A DNA stretch of 64,000 nucleotides from Erwinia sp039023475 (GCF_039023475.1 NZ_JBCHVB010000001.1:744001-808000); one strand, 5' to 3'; numbered from the stretch's first letter, positions 52,081 to 60,258 are shown. Translations and numbers: made by a program. Notes: a model not told the origin generated them from the letters alone.

Positions 52081-52494
52081 TCAGAGCGTTTTGGTCAGAT
52101 AGATGCGCTGATGGGTGCGCGGATACTCATCCAGTATAAAGCGTACGCTGTAGCCCAGCTTTTCGTAAAAAGGCCTCGCCTGAAAGCTCGCCGTATCGAC
52201 CTGCGCATAAAGGCAGCCCCGACGGCGGGCTTCCGCCTCTGCGGCCTGAATCAGCTGGCTGCCGCCACCCTGACCGCGCAGTGCGTCACATACCCAGAGC
52301 ATATCAATGCGCAGCCAGTTGCCGCAGGTGGATCCGGTCAGCCCAGCCTGCTTACGGCCATCCGCGCCGGTAATAAAAACCGCAATATCTTTTATGTCAT
52401 CCAGGCTGATATGCCGGGCGTTATAAGCCATCAGCCCTGCCCGCACCTCCGCGAGTTCTTCCGGTGCAGGCTCGTGCGTTACTGTTATATCCAC
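52081..52494 (-). CDS. GNAT-family N-acetyltransferase
   Basis: 137 residues. Acetyl-CoA binding motif A is LWVCDALRGQGGGSQLIQAAEAEARRRG with the R-x-x-G-x-G/A pyrophosphate loop; the FYEKLGYSVRFIL motif B follows. The acceptor is unknown. It converges with the MBL gene; the two stop codons are adjacent. Confidence 0.85.
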   Translation of the reverse strand: MDITVTHEPAPEELAEVRAGLMAYNARHISLDDIKDIAVFITGADGRKQAGLTGSTCGNWLRIDMLWVCDALRGQGGGSQLIQAAEAEARRRGCLYAQVDTASFQARPFYEKLGYSVRFILDEYPRTHQRIYLTKTL

Positions 52495-52508
52495 GCTTCA
52501 CTCCCCAA

Positions 52509-52907
52509 TCAGGATTCAAGTTTTCCCGAGGCGTCCGTTCTCTGTAGCTGGACGGCCTGATTTTCACGTTCAGGACTTCTGCTGCACGGCACCAGCGTAC
52601 CAACGCCGTCGAAGGAGAAGTAGGTATCGTCGTTCGATTTATTGACGATCATCTGGTCGCCGTTGCGGAACAGAACGATCGAAACTTTAGTTCCACTCTC
52701 AAGATGCGAGCGCTTATGCCCGGAGGCGACCTGGAAGTGATTGCCGGGCCACTTAATCGTGGTCAACCCATAGCGGGCTTTCGTAACGGTCATTGTCGGA
52801 CGCCCGTCACAGGTGATTTGAAACTGGATATTTTGCGATCCGGTATCGCTCCAGGCGGCGAAAGAGGCAGAGGCAAGCAGGCAGCCAGCGGCAATCGTGC
52901 GGATCAT
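52509..52907 (-). CDS. Secreted hypothetical protein, 132 aa
   Basis: A signal peptide (MIRTIAAGCLLASASFAAWS) precedes a beta-rich mature domain with two cysteines (ITCDGRPTMTV and LVPCSRSPERENQ), which may form a disulphide in the periplasm. The ATG at 52907 is used; the frame extends 15 codons without a signal peptide. I do not recognise the family. It is 14 bp before the GNAT gene in the same direction. Confidence 0.7.
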   Translation of the reverse strand: MIRTIAAGCLLASASFAAWSDTGSQNIQFQITCDGRPTMTVTKARYGLTTIKWPGNHFQVASGHKRSHLESGTKVSIVLFRNGDQMIVNKSNDDTYFSFDGVGTLVPCSRSPERENQAVQLQRTDASGKLES

Positions 52908-53022
52908 AGGCGGGAGTCTCCGGTTCTTATTGATTTGATTCACGTTGGGCAAAATTCTGGCACAGAACCGCTGGCAAGTCAGTAAAACCCCAAAATAAGC
53001 CCACCCGGCGCCGGCGCTTTAA

Positions 53023-53247
53023 TCAGTTATCAAGCGAATCCATCTCTGCAATATCAGACTGCTTCACCGCCTGCTTATTCCCTGACTCATCGGTGTAAAA
53101 GATCATACCAGTCGCTTTGTCGAGTTCGGGTTTACCTTCAACAACTTTCGTGGTGCCATCTTTCATATGCACAATGTGGTTGTCCGCGCAGCCGGTAATC
53201 ACGATGCCAGCCGTCAGCACCGAGAGAAACATCAGCGTTTTTTTCAT
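53023..53247 (-). CDS. YgdI/YgdR-family lipoprotein
   Basis: 74 residues. The lipoprotein signal MKKTLMFLSVLTAGIVITGC gives lipidated Cys20. The DUF903 domain reads HIVHMKDGTTKVVEGKPELDKATGMIFYTDESGNKQAV. Small SH3-like outer-membrane lipoprotein of unknown role, common in Enterobacterales. It has an AAGGAGATAT ribosome site. Confidence 0.88.
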   Translation of the reverse strand: MKKTLMFLSVLTAGIVITGCADNHIVHMKDGTTKVVEGKPELDKATGMIFYTDESGNKQAVKQSDIAEMDSLDN

Positions 53248-53412
53248 CTTATATCTCCTTGAGGGAATTTCTTCGTAACGAGTGTAGCCTAAGGGATTGT
53301 CCGGGTTTGATGAATGTTGCGCACACGCTGCGCGGGATATGAAGACTCAGCGCCAGGGGCTGAAAAGAGAGGCCTGAAGAAGCAGATTTTGATTGAAGCC
53401 TTGCAAAAATAA

Positions 53413-53428
53413 CTGTATTTTTATCCAG
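53413..53428 (+). promoter_or_regulatory. LexA (SOS) box upstream of the DinI-like gene
   Basis: CTG-TATTTTTATC-CAG fits CTG-N10-CAG with the A/T-rich centre of SOS boxes. It lies 22 bp before the start codon. Confidence 0.8.
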
Positions 53429-53450
53429 CATTAATAACCTGGATAAACGA

Positions 53451-53696
53451 ATGTTTGTTGAACTGATTTACGATAAGCGAAACGTCGCCGGACTCCCTGA
53501 CGCGCAACAGATGATTTTAAGCGAGCTGGAAAAACGTATTCAGCGCGTTTTCCCCGATGCGGAAGTTCGGGTCAAACCTATGCAGGCTAACGGGGTGAAA
53601 ACCGACGCCAGTAAAAGCGACAAATCGGTCATGATGAGGATCATCGAAGAAATGTTTGATGAAGCCGATCAGTGGCTGGTTTCTGAAGATTATTAA
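53451..53696 (+). CDS. DinI-family SOS protein
   Basis: 81 residues, DinI fold: MFVELIYDKRNVAGL, LEKRIQRVFPDAEVRVK and the acidic C-terminal helix MRIIEEMFDEADQWLVSEDY. DinI proteins bind RecA through that acidic helix and modulate the SOS response. It has a LexA box upstream. It resembles the plasmid/prophage-type (ImpC/DinI-like) members more than the chromosomal DinI, in line with the mobile DNA to its right. Confidence 0.85.
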   Translation: MFVELIYDKRNVAGLPDAQQMILSELEKRIQRVFPDAEVRVKPMQANGVKTDASKSDKSVMMRIIEEMFDEADQWLVSEDY

Positions 53697-53821
53697 TCTC
53701 CCCTTCCCCCTCCGCTGCGGCAATATGCCCCGTATATCGCCGTCATGCTCCCCCTCTGACGCTAAAGTTTTTTCCCAGCGCGCCGAAAATAGCATCAGTC
53801 ACCGATTTCAGGGGAAGGGGA

Positions 53822-54064
53822 ATGACTATTATCTATCTGCCGTCACTGACGGAATTGCTGTTCCAGGCAGAACGGCAAAAAGGCCGCTTATTAACACGTC
53901 AGGAAGTGGAAGCAATTCGTGATGGTGCGATCCGGGTTTCGATACCGGAGCCTATTGCCCGGTATCTGGAACCTGCCTGCGGCGGGGCTGATATCGATCC
54001 GCTACTCTGCTGGGAATCCTGGTCCCGCTTAAGATCGGCAGAGCTGGGCCATACTGGCGGGTAA
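53822..54064 (+). CDS. Hypothetical protein, 80 aa
   Basis: Small soluble protein, MTIIYLPSLTELLFQAERQKGR at the start and a LLTRQEVEAIRDGAIRVSIP segment; GGGG ribosome site (GGGGAAGGGGA) just upstream. No recognised family. Located between the DinI-like gene and another small hypothetical gene. Confidence 0.55.
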   Translation: MTIIYLPSLTELLFQAERQKGRLLTRQEVEAIRDGAIRVSIPEPIARYLEPACGGADIDPLLCWESWSRLRSAELGHTGG

Positions 54065-54071
54065 GTAGCTG

Positions 54072-54272
54072 CTAACCTTTTGTACGCTGCGCTATCTCAG
54101 CACAAAGTATCTCGTAAACCTTAGCGGCATGGGCTGAGCTGTCGCGCAGCATTTGAATAGCATCCTCTAACGTTTGCGGCTCAATCTGACCTACGATACG
54201 CCAGCCCAGGGCAATGTTTTTTGCCTCTTCCAGCCGCTCTGGATATTGCTCTATGGACGCTACTTCTGACAC
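54072..54272 (-). CDS. Hypothetical protein, 66 aa
   Basis: Helical, charged protein MSEVASIEQYPERLEEAKNI ... LRDSSAHAAKVYEILCAEIAQRTKG. It has an AGGAG ribosome site (minus strand TCAGGAGAGTCT). It converges with the 80-aa gene 8 bp away. No family is recognised; no signal or membrane segment. Confidence 0.6.
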   Translation of the reverse strand: MSEVASIEQYPERLEEAKNIALGWRIVGQIEPQTLEDAIQMLRDSSAHAAKVYEILCAEIAQRTKG

Positions 54273-54799
54273 AAGACTCTCCTGATTTAGGTTTTGGCCC
54301 TATTTTACGTATTTTCAGGCCGCTTTCTCAACCCCTCTTTTCTCCCTCAGTCTCAATTGACCCTTTTATTGCAATTACCTCCATAAAAAACGAATTTTAT
54401 TTCGTTTCTGACAGCAAAACTGTAGATTTAAACAGTGTAACCATGCGGTAATGGCGATATTTTCAACTTATTTAGATAGTTTCATCAATGAGTTAGCATA
54501 TCAAAATGCTTTTTTAGGGTGTTAATTTCCACTAAAGGTGAAAGCTCCGGAAAAAATTTACATTATATTAACACCCCATCCCCAACTATCCCGCGCCAAT
54601 TTGCGCTACAGCCATCAGAAGCCCATAACGACGGTGATAACTCCTGAGCCCGGTTAAAACGCATTTTTTTTCGCTCTTCACTAGATTTAAAAAAAGAATT
54701 TTCTGAAAGGACAAAGACCCTACGAATAATCTTAAGCCTGTAGATCCATTTTATATCAGGTGATTTGTGAGTGAAGGATAATGAAATGAGCGTGAACTG
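54273..54799. other. A+T-rich intergenic DNA with a 10-bp inverted repeat
   Basis: No supported gene. GGGTGTTAAT (54517-54526) and ATTAACACCC (54567-54576) form a perfect inverted repeat 40 bp apart. Base composition differs from the housekeeping flanks, in line with acquired DNA. Confidence 0.5.
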
Positions 54800-54836
54800 A
54801 GGCCCTGCCACTACATTAAATAGCACAACAGGGCCT
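54800..54836 (-). terminator. Hairpin downstream of the holin pair
   Basis: AGGCCCTG / CAGGGCCT, an 8-bp perfect stem with a 21-nt loop, lies just after the 95-aa holin stop. It has no U-tract, so it may be an RNA end structure rather than a classic terminator. Confidence 0.4.
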
Positions 54837-54862
54837 GCACGCAGCGATAGTAGGATTGGACA

Positions 54863-55150
54863 TTACTTTTGCGGCCTCAGAACCCGGAACAGAAGTGCAA
54901 CATTGCCCTTTGACCTGTAAACCGCAGCACAGAAGATCAGATTAAACATTACCGATGTCCAGGTAGCGTGATCGTAGTGATCGAAAAAAAATCTGAAGGG
55001 CACTGCAGCGTAGGCGAGAATAATAATATAGGCCAGCCAGGACGCCCAACTCTGATGCAGTTCCCCCTTTGTACGGTAGAACATTAAACGCAACACAATT
55101 GCCGAGCATGTCGCGACATTGGTTAAGACCAAAGGATCATTTGTGACCAT
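54863..55150 (-). CDS. Phage 3TM holin family protein
   Basis: 95 residues with three hydrophobic segments and the family layout NVATCSAIVLRLMFYRTKGELHQ ... WASWLAYIIILAYAAVPFRFFF ... VMFNLIFCAAVYRSKGNV. Phage holins of this family make holes in the inner membrane for lysis. It overlaps the upstream holin-like gene by 14 bp. No endolysin or spanin gene follows, so this is a remnant of a phage lysis cassette. Confidence 0.8.
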   Translation of the reverse strand: MVTNDPLVLTNVATCSAIVLRLMFYRTKGELHQSWASWLAYIIILAYAAVPFRFFFDHYDHATWTSVMFNLIFCAAVYRSKGNVALLFRVLRPQK

Positions 55151-55517
55151 GGAAACCTCCCTTCAGGCGTGCCAGCCAGAGCGCGGGGTCCTGCTGACTG
55201 AAAAAAGTTAGGGTTTTGATTGCCAGCGCAGAAAGCAGTATCGCGCCAAGGCCGTCCAGCGGCCTGTCACTGTACCCTAAGAGCTGGGAAAGCTTTGCTC
55301 CAGCTAACCCGGCACCAAATACGCCGACAATCATCGAAACGAGAAAATAGGCTATTTTGACTACTACCCTGAGATGACATGCGGTAGCCACATAGAAAAC
55401 AGAACCGGCGAAAGCACCAAAAATGACGCTGTAGCTGACTCCTCCCAGATGATCGAGTACCCCTGCCTCCGAGAACGTTACCGCGTTCGCACTCACTGCT
55501 ATAAGTTGTTCAAACAT
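55137..55517 (-). CDS. Phage holin-like membrane protein
   Basis: 126 residues. Hydrophobic segments SYSVIFGAFAGSVFYVATA, VVVKIAYFLVSMIVGVFGAGLAGA and LGAILLSALAIKTLTFF fit the putative holin proteins that sit next to 3TM holins in enterobacterial prophages. The ATG at 55517 has a strong GGAGGAGG ribosome site; the open frame upstream is not used. Confidence 0.75.
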   Translation of the reverse strand: MFEQLIAVSANAVTFSEAGVLDHLGGVSYSVIFGAFAGSVFYVATACHLRVVVKIAYFLVSMIVGVFGAGLAGAKLSQLLGYSDRPLDGLGAILLSALAIKTLTFFSQQDPALWLARLKGGFHGHK

Positions 55518-55562
55518 ATTGCCTCCTCCAGTACGGTATGTTCTCAAAATTGAGAAATAAAA

Positions 55563-55586
55563 AAGCCCTGGCCGAAGCCAGGGCTT
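55563..55586 (-). terminator. Terminator between TonB_C lipoprotein gene and holins
   Basis: AAGCCCTGGC, a CGAA tetraloop, then GCCAGGGCTT, followed on the minus strand by TTTTTTA. It would stop leftward transcripts entering the holin pair. Confidence 0.85.
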
Positions 55587-55774
55587 AAACAACCCGGTCT
55601 GACTATGCTGTTGCAGTCGATAGTAATAGGTTAGTGTGGGAAATGCGTACGCGTGAGTATTTTCTAAATTATTTCTGGTGCTGATTTCGGGATTATTTCA
55701 TTGCCACAGTCATATTCAGCACGCCTTAAATATCTCGTTTTTACAGAAACCACGGATGGTCAGTCGCCCTGGCA

Positions 55775-56122
55775 TCACAGAATGGAATCGGGATTACGCA
55801 ACCGGAAACGTACTGTCTGCTGAATATTGCTGTAAGCATGCCCCTTTTCAAAACGCCAGGTGGAGACCGCTTTAACGATCGCATCATCAAAGAGGTAGCG
55901 GGGTTTGCTATCAAGAATACGGATTTCGCTGACTTTGCCATCAGCGCCAATATCATACTCAAACTTTATGTATCCGCTGAGTCCGTTATTCCAGGCGTAA
56001 AGGGGATAGATCGGCGGCGCTTTCATCAGCGCCTTAGGTTCTGTACCGCCTTCCACCTTCTGTGGTGGTGCGGTGCAGGCTGTCAGAACTAACGTTGCGG
56101 TAAGAAAGATCAACTTAACCAC
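55775..56122 (-). CDS. Small lipoprotein with a TonB C-terminal domain
   Basis: 115 residues. Lipoprotein signal MVKLIFLTATLVLTAC (Cys16). The rest is a compact TonB_C domain: PPIYPLYAWNNGLSGYIKFEYDIGADGKVSEIRILDSKP and AIVKAVSTWRFEKG. It lacks the membrane helix and long Pro-rich linker of true TonB, so it cannot span the periplasm. It may sense or cap envelope partners. Function unknown. Confidence 0.8.
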   Translation of the reverse strand: MVKLIFLTATLVLTACTAPPQKVEGGTEPKALMKAPPIYPLYAWNNGLSGYIKFEYDIGADGKVSEIRILDSKPRYLFDDAIVKAVSTWRFEKGHAYSNIQQTVRFRLRNPDSIL

Positions 56123-56345
56123 GGCAACTCCCTGTAATGAGTTTTATTCTCAATAAACAGGATTATTTCTTATTTCCCCCTGAGAAACAATACTTAATAG
56201 CCGATTAAGTGCGCTATGTGATTGATAAACGGGGCGCATTACTACGCGGCTGAGTAAAAAACCGAGAAAACCGGCCGGTAAAAGCTAAAGTTTTTATCTA
56301 CGGGACCGATGTAAGTAGGTACTTATCCTAAACGTAATAAAAACT

Positions 56346-56429
56346 ATGCACCTCTTCAAACCCGTTGAACTTGCCCTGCTCTCCATTACGCTGGCTTACT
56401 GTATTACCATGTCCTCCTGGTTCTGGTGA
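56346..56429 (+). CDS. Possible small membrane protein, 27 aa
   Basis: An ATG frame of 27 codons: MHLFKPVELALLSITLAYCI then TMSSWFW. It is one hydrophobic helix with an aromatic end, like known bacterial small membrane proteins. No clear ribosome site. A palindrome TAAGTA-GG-TACTTA lies just upstream (56309-56322). Real or chance is undecided. Confidence 0.3.
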   Translation: MHLFKPVELALLSITLAYCITMSSWFW

Positions 56430-56451
56430 AAATGCGCGGGTTAAAAAAAAA

Positions 56452-56469
56452 CCGCCCGATAGCAGGCGG
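56452..56469 (-). terminator. Terminator of the small acidic protein gene
   Basis: CCGCC, an 8-nt loop and GGCGG, then a run of nine T on the minus strand. Located 17 bp after the stop. Confidence 0.85.
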
Positions 56470-56485
56470 CTTGATTATTTGAGGA

Positions 56486-56617
56486 TCACACGTCTTCTTC
56501 GTCAGCAATATCCTCATCTTCCGTATCATGAAGCCCATCGCCCGACCCATCTTCTGGCATGTCAGGGAGTTGCTCATCATCAGGAAGCGGATCGACAACA
56601 TCAGGTCGTTCAGACAT
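56486..56617 (-). CDS. Small acidic protein, 43 aa
   Basis: An ATG frame with a near-perfect ribosome site (GGAGGTACCT) and its own strong terminator, so very likely real although only 43 codons long. The product is MSERPDVVDPLPDDEQ at the start and ends HDTEDEDIADEEDV; about 40 percent of residues are Asp or Glu, with no Lys. No family recognised. Acidic proteins of this size can be DNA mimics or chaperone-like, but nothing here proves it. Confidence 0.7.
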   Translation of the reverse strand: MSERPDVVDPLPDDEQLPDMPEDGSGDGLHDTEDEDIADEEDV

Positions 56618-57133
56618 AGGTACCTCCGGTTACCCGTTATGGGTAAATGAAGTGTAGCCTCCCGCTCATCTGGATGAAGACAGATTGTTGCTGTTTGCAG
56701 CCTGATTCACAGAAATTTTAGCGCCAGTACTGATTTGATGCCGACGCCATGCTGTTCGCCAGACAGCTTACTCATTGATTCGTTGAGAAGGATTCTGTGG
56801 ATATTCCCTCTCTGAGCGAAAGCGCAAAATAGTGGTGGCTCTCGTTACCAACTCCGGCGAGGCACATGTACTTCCCTTCTTTGTAGCATCATGACCGTCG
56901 TTTTTAATAATGGCTAACGTCCCGACACGTTTTTCATATGATGGCTAAAACAGGCGTTTTTATAGTCACTCCAGTCTTTAAAACAGCCCTGCTGCTCCAG
57001 AAAATTATTGCCATAACCTGTGCATCATTGATGCAGCTTACGCTGTCACTTCTGCAAGTAACGCTGTAAATTTATAATAAAATGTGAATAATAGAGCCAG
57101 CCATTTAAAATGTGATTTATCTCTGAGGGAACC
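56618..57133. other. Intergenic region, no gene seen
   Basis: About 515 bases between two divergent genes; A+T-rich toward the acyltransferase gene. Short frames only. It carries the promoters of both flanking genes. Confidence 0.35.
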
Positions 57134-57679
57134 ATGCAAAACATTAAGGAATTGTTATCTTTCTGGCATTATGAGATCGTGGGCGAAGATAAAAAGTTCT
57201 CGTTCTTTCGTCTCTATAGCCGGATGCGAAATAAACCAGGATTAAAATTTGTTTTTTGGTGGAGGCTGGCGAGTTATCTTTACTTTCATGGCTATAAGCG
57301 GATCGCCTATAATATCCACTCACGGCTAAAGAAAAATTTCTCCTGTGACATTATGCTTGGGGCCAGCATTGGTCCTGGATTGACGATTGCTCATCACGTA
57401 GGGATTGTCGTGACAAAAAGAGTGGTCATCGGCAAGAATCTTAAACTTACGCAAAATTGCGTCATTGGCAGCGTCGGTAAAAATGATGCCGGAAAAATCG
57501 TTATCGGTGATAATTTCTTTATGGGCTCCAACAGCTGTGTCATCGCAGATAGCTTGCACATTGGCAGTAATGTTTCTCTTGGCGCTATGTCTTTTGTTAA
57601 TAAGGACCTTCCTGACAACTGCACGGTTTATACCAAAAAGGAAAATATCATTATCGAAAGATTGACGCCTGAGGACTAA
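57134..57679 (+). CDS. Left-handed beta-helix (hexapeptide) acyltransferase, serine acetyltransferase-like
   Basis: 181 residues. The N-terminal 65 residues are helical and basic; hexapeptide repeats follow (IGPGLTIAHHVGIVVTKRVVIGKNL, IGDNFFMGSNSCVI, IGSNVSLGAMSFV). The HHVGIVV segment with paired histidines is the active site of CysE-type acetyltransferases. The protein is shorter than CysE (about 270) and resembles enzymes acting on surface polysaccharides. The gene is A+T-rich compared with its flanks, suggesting transfer. Not next to other polysaccharide genes here. Confidence 0.78.
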   Translation: MQNIKELLSFWHYEIVGEDKKFSFFRLYSRMRNKPGLKFVFWWRLASYLYFHGYKRIAYNIHSRLKKNFSCDIMLGASIGPGLTIAHHVGIVVTKRVVIGKNLKLTQNCVIGSVGKNDAGKIVIGDNFFMGSNSCVIADSLHIGSNVSLGAMSFVNKDLPDNCTVYTKKENIIIERLTPED

Positions 57680-58463
57680 CTGCCCCTTACCACACCGGTT
57701 TATCCGGTATGACACCACGTCAAATGGCAGTATCGTAATCAACCTACGACGTCAGAGTTTGGATAGCAGAGATTGGTGACGGGGGGCCTTAGCAAAAGCC
57801 TGCTGTGCAGCAAAAAAACCGAACTATGTAAAATTAATGTTACGTATGCGATATATTTATCGAATATATTAAACAACTAAAACCCAGATACGACTCTCAA
57901 TTCTGACTTGTTAACCCCTGAAAAGTTGAACCAAGATATATAAAAACAACAATCTGCATTGTGCATCCAGGAGTATCTATTTCATTAAGTCTTCTTTTTG
58001 CGAAATCTATTTTTCCTTAATGAACTCAGCGTATTTTTTGCTGCTCTCCTGATCTTAGCGCCTTCATCGAACTAATGATAACGAATGATTCTTCAAGCCC
58101 TTCTTTTAAATCATCATAACTTTCCCGATGAGCATCATTAGCAGACTTCGTTAAGTAACAGGCCATATAAATCCCAATTTAACACCAGAAATAAACGAAG
58201 AAAATGGTTAATTTTATGATTTCACCCACAAATTTATAGGCAAAAAAACCCGCCACGGCGAGGTTTTAAAATAGGCAGTGGTACATGCATAGAAATCCCA
58301 CTTTGAAGAGATAATACGCCAGTTCCGGACAAAATCAACATTTGGTTGATGCAAGTTAAGACCCGTTTAACTTTGTTTTCACAGTACTGGTCAACCGTTG
58401 CGCGCTCTTGGTATTTATTCGCATAAAAGGACTTTCTAACCGGCAAAACAATAAGGAAATTAC
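57680..58463. other. A+T-rich intergenic region upstream of hcp
   Basis: About 780 bases with no supported gene. It includes an imperfect hairpin with A/T flanks at about 58242-58268 (AAAACC-CGCC / GGCGAGGTTTT) that may be a terminator. The last 100 bases hold the hcp ribosome site (AAGGAAATTAC). Confidence 0.45.
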
Positions 58464-58955
58464 ATGGCTATTCCAGCTTACCTGTGGCTTAAGGATGATG
58501 GCGGCGCTCATATTAAAGGCTCTGTAGACGTAGAGTACAGGGAAGGCAGCATCGAGGTCACAGGTTTCTCTCATAATCTAAGGCTCCCAACAGACCCATT
58601 GACTGGCAAACCAACAGGTACTCGAAAGCATGGCCCAGCAATAATTCAGAAGGAGTTTGATTCCTCGTCTCCCTATCTTTATAAGGCAGTGGCAACGGGC
58701 CAGACGCTAACTTCAGCGGAATTCAAATGGTATAACATCAACAATGCAGGCCAGGAGGAGGAATATTTTAATATTCTGCTCGAGGGCGTCAAAATCGTTG
58801 CCGTTTCACCAATGATGCACGACACCAAAGATCCAGAAAAAGAAAAGCATAATCACTTGGAATGCGTTGAACTGGCGTACGAAAAGATCACCTGGAAATA
58901 TTGCGACGGTAATATCGTATTTTCCGATAGTTGGAATGAAAGGGCCCAGGCATGA
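58464..58955 (+). CDS. hcp: Hcp, type VI secretion tube protein (orphan cargo copy)
   Basis: 163 residues, Hcp1 fold: MAIPAYLWLKDDGGAHIKGS, GSIEVTGFSHNLRLPTDP, KHGPAIIQKEFDSSSPYLYKAVATGQTLTSAEFKWY and the VELAYEKITWKYCDGNIVFSDSWNE end. Hcp hexamers stack to form the T6SS inner tube and carry small effectors in their lumen. No other T6SS structural gene is in this window. Its stop overlaps the toxin start (ATGA), so this Hcp is probably dedicated to that toxin. Confidence 0.93.
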   Translation: MAIPAYLWLKDDGGAHIKGSVDVEYREGSIEVTGFSHNLRLPTDPLTGKPTGTRKHGPAIIQKEFDSSSPYLYKAVATGQTLTSAEFKWYNINNAGQEEEYFNILLEGVKIVAVSPMMHDTKDPEKEKHNHLECVELAYEKITWKYCDGNIVFSDSWNERAQA

Positions 58956-59368
58956 GATACCCGACTTTAGCGGCTTCTCCGCATCCACCCTATGATATCG
59001 CCTCTTTCGCTCCCCCTGGTGTGTCTTTAACGAACAATATGATGATTGCTCGTTTTCATAAAGGACCGTCAGCTCTTACTTACGCATGGTTCTATAATCA
59101 GGTACGGAAATATGGCCCCTGGGATTATAAATTTCATCGTGGCTCGCAGTTTGAAAATTTTGGGAATTTCCACTACAGAGCTATTGGTCATGCCGCAGGA
59201 ATTAAAGAAGCAGTATTACTCAGGGCTGCAGGGTGGGCGCAGGCTCAAGCGGGAACCCGCAAAGAGGATTTCGATGTTTGGTATGGTCACAGTCCGTTCG
59301 GTGACGACCCCAACGATCAGTATTGGATAAAGGCTGGGATTGAATATGCAAAACGCGCTGGTTTTTAA
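58952..59368 (+). CDS. Polymorphic toxin type 44 domain effector
   Basis: 138 residues. The whole protein fits the toxin-44 (Tox-44) domain found at the C-terminus of many polymorphic toxins: DIASFAPPGVSLTNNM at the start, TYAWFYNQVRKYGPWDYK, ENFGNFHYRAIGHAAGI and GDDPNDQYWIKAGIEYAK. The biochemical activity is not something I can state. It has no signal peptide and directly follows and overlaps hcp, so it is probably loaded in the Hcp tube. It overlaps the next gene by 23 bp. Confidence 0.85.
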   Translation: MRYPTLAASPHPPYDIASFAPPGVSLTNNMMIARFHKGPSALTYAWFYNQVRKYGPWDYKFHRGSQFENFGNFHYRAIGHAAGIKEAVLLRAAGWAQAQAGTRKEDFDVWYGHSPFGDDPNDQYWIKAGIEYAKRAGF

Positions 59369-59774
59369 AAAGCGGTATGTGCTCCTGGCAATCCTTCTCC
59401 TAACCGTCTGTTTCGTGGCGTACCGGCTCACTAATTTTTCGCCAGTTGGACAGTTGGTTATCAACAAAGTAAAAGTCACTAATCTTGTCAACCTTTATAT
59501 CACTGAAGTGAATGGGGGCGCTACCACAGCTTTCTCATATCGCTTTTATCTATTTGACGCCAGCAAGAGTGATGAAGCGTTTAGTGAAAGCCTGAACGGC
59601 GAATCTCACCCTTTTTTAATCACATCCGATCGCAATGCACTAAAAAAAGTTGAGGACAATACAATATATATATCTGTGAGAGGCGAAGTGTATTCATTTT
59701 ACAGCTCGCCCGGAGTTGAGAAAAATGGATTTATTTATTCAGTCCCCATTCATCTAACAGCTAAACCATTTTGA
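59346..59774 (+). CDS. Putative immunity protein to the toxin-44 effector
   Basis: 142 residues. An N-terminal membrane helix (about 12-29, VLLAILLLTVCFVAYRL) is followed by a beta-rich soluble domain probably in the periplasm. No known family is recognised. The call as immunity rests on position (overlapping the toxin gene, same strand) and on the membrane anchor, which would place it where an incoming T6SS toxin arrives. The ATG at 59346 is used; a TTG two codons earlier is possible. Confidence 0.65.
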   Translation: MQNALVFKKRYVLLAILLLTVCFVAYRLTNFSPVGQLVINKVKVTNLVNLYITEVNGGATTAFSYRFYLFDASKSDEAFSESLNGESHPFLITSDRNALKKVEDNTIYISVRGEVYSFYSSPGVEKNGFIYSVPIHLTAKPF

Positions 59775-59801
59775 TAATGGGCCATTCATGGCCCATCTCT
59801 T

Positions 59802-60113
59802 TCAGCGTCTTACCTTCCTGAACTGTGCATCAGCGTGATTCTCTTCTATCTCGCATTTAGTCACCAGTTTCTCGAAAAATGGTTTCCAGTTGCGGTTCCA
59901 GGTTCGCTCGTGCACCAGCAATTTCACAGCCCTGAATGCTCGTGTCGCCGGCATGCACCTGAATCCCTGACCGGAGCAGCGATCACAATTTTTATCCACC
60001 GCTACTCCCTGTAGTTTCAAGGCTGCTAAATCACGTATCCGGCCAGTTCCGTTACAGCGGCAGCGGGCAGTTATCCGCCCCTTCCCCTTACAGTGTGAAC
60101 ACGGCTCTTTTAC
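59802..60113 (-). pseudogene. C-terminal fragment of a phage antitermination protein Q
   Basis: About 103 codons open from a stop at 60114. The product carries two Cys/Gly-rich zinc-finger-like units (CSHCKGKG, CRCNGTG, then CDRCSGQGFRCMPATRAFRAV) and the family tail TWNRNWKPFFEKLVTKCEIEE, ADAQFRKV. Intact Q proteins are longer, and no good start codon is present; a TTG gives only 72 residues. It is a remnant of a lambdoid prophage late-gene regulator, near the 3' end of icd. Confidence 0.85.
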
Positions 60114-60258
60114 TTAGCCGCTGCTGACGCGCTTAGAGATATCGATCGGCATTACCGATCAATCTTACGATATTGATCTGAATAAACTTTTATACACAAT
60201 GTAAAATTAAGAGCATTATCTATCTGCGTTATTACTTTTAGCCTCACCAGGGTTTTAT

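Noticed and set aside
54563..54826. 87-codon frame after the holin pair as a possible lysis gene
   Set aside because: It starts with GTG inside a hairpin and the product has no signal, membrane segment or lysozyme motif.
58234..58446. 70-codon minus frame upstream of hcp
   Set aside because: No ribosome site; runs across a terminator-like hairpin and the hcp promoter region.
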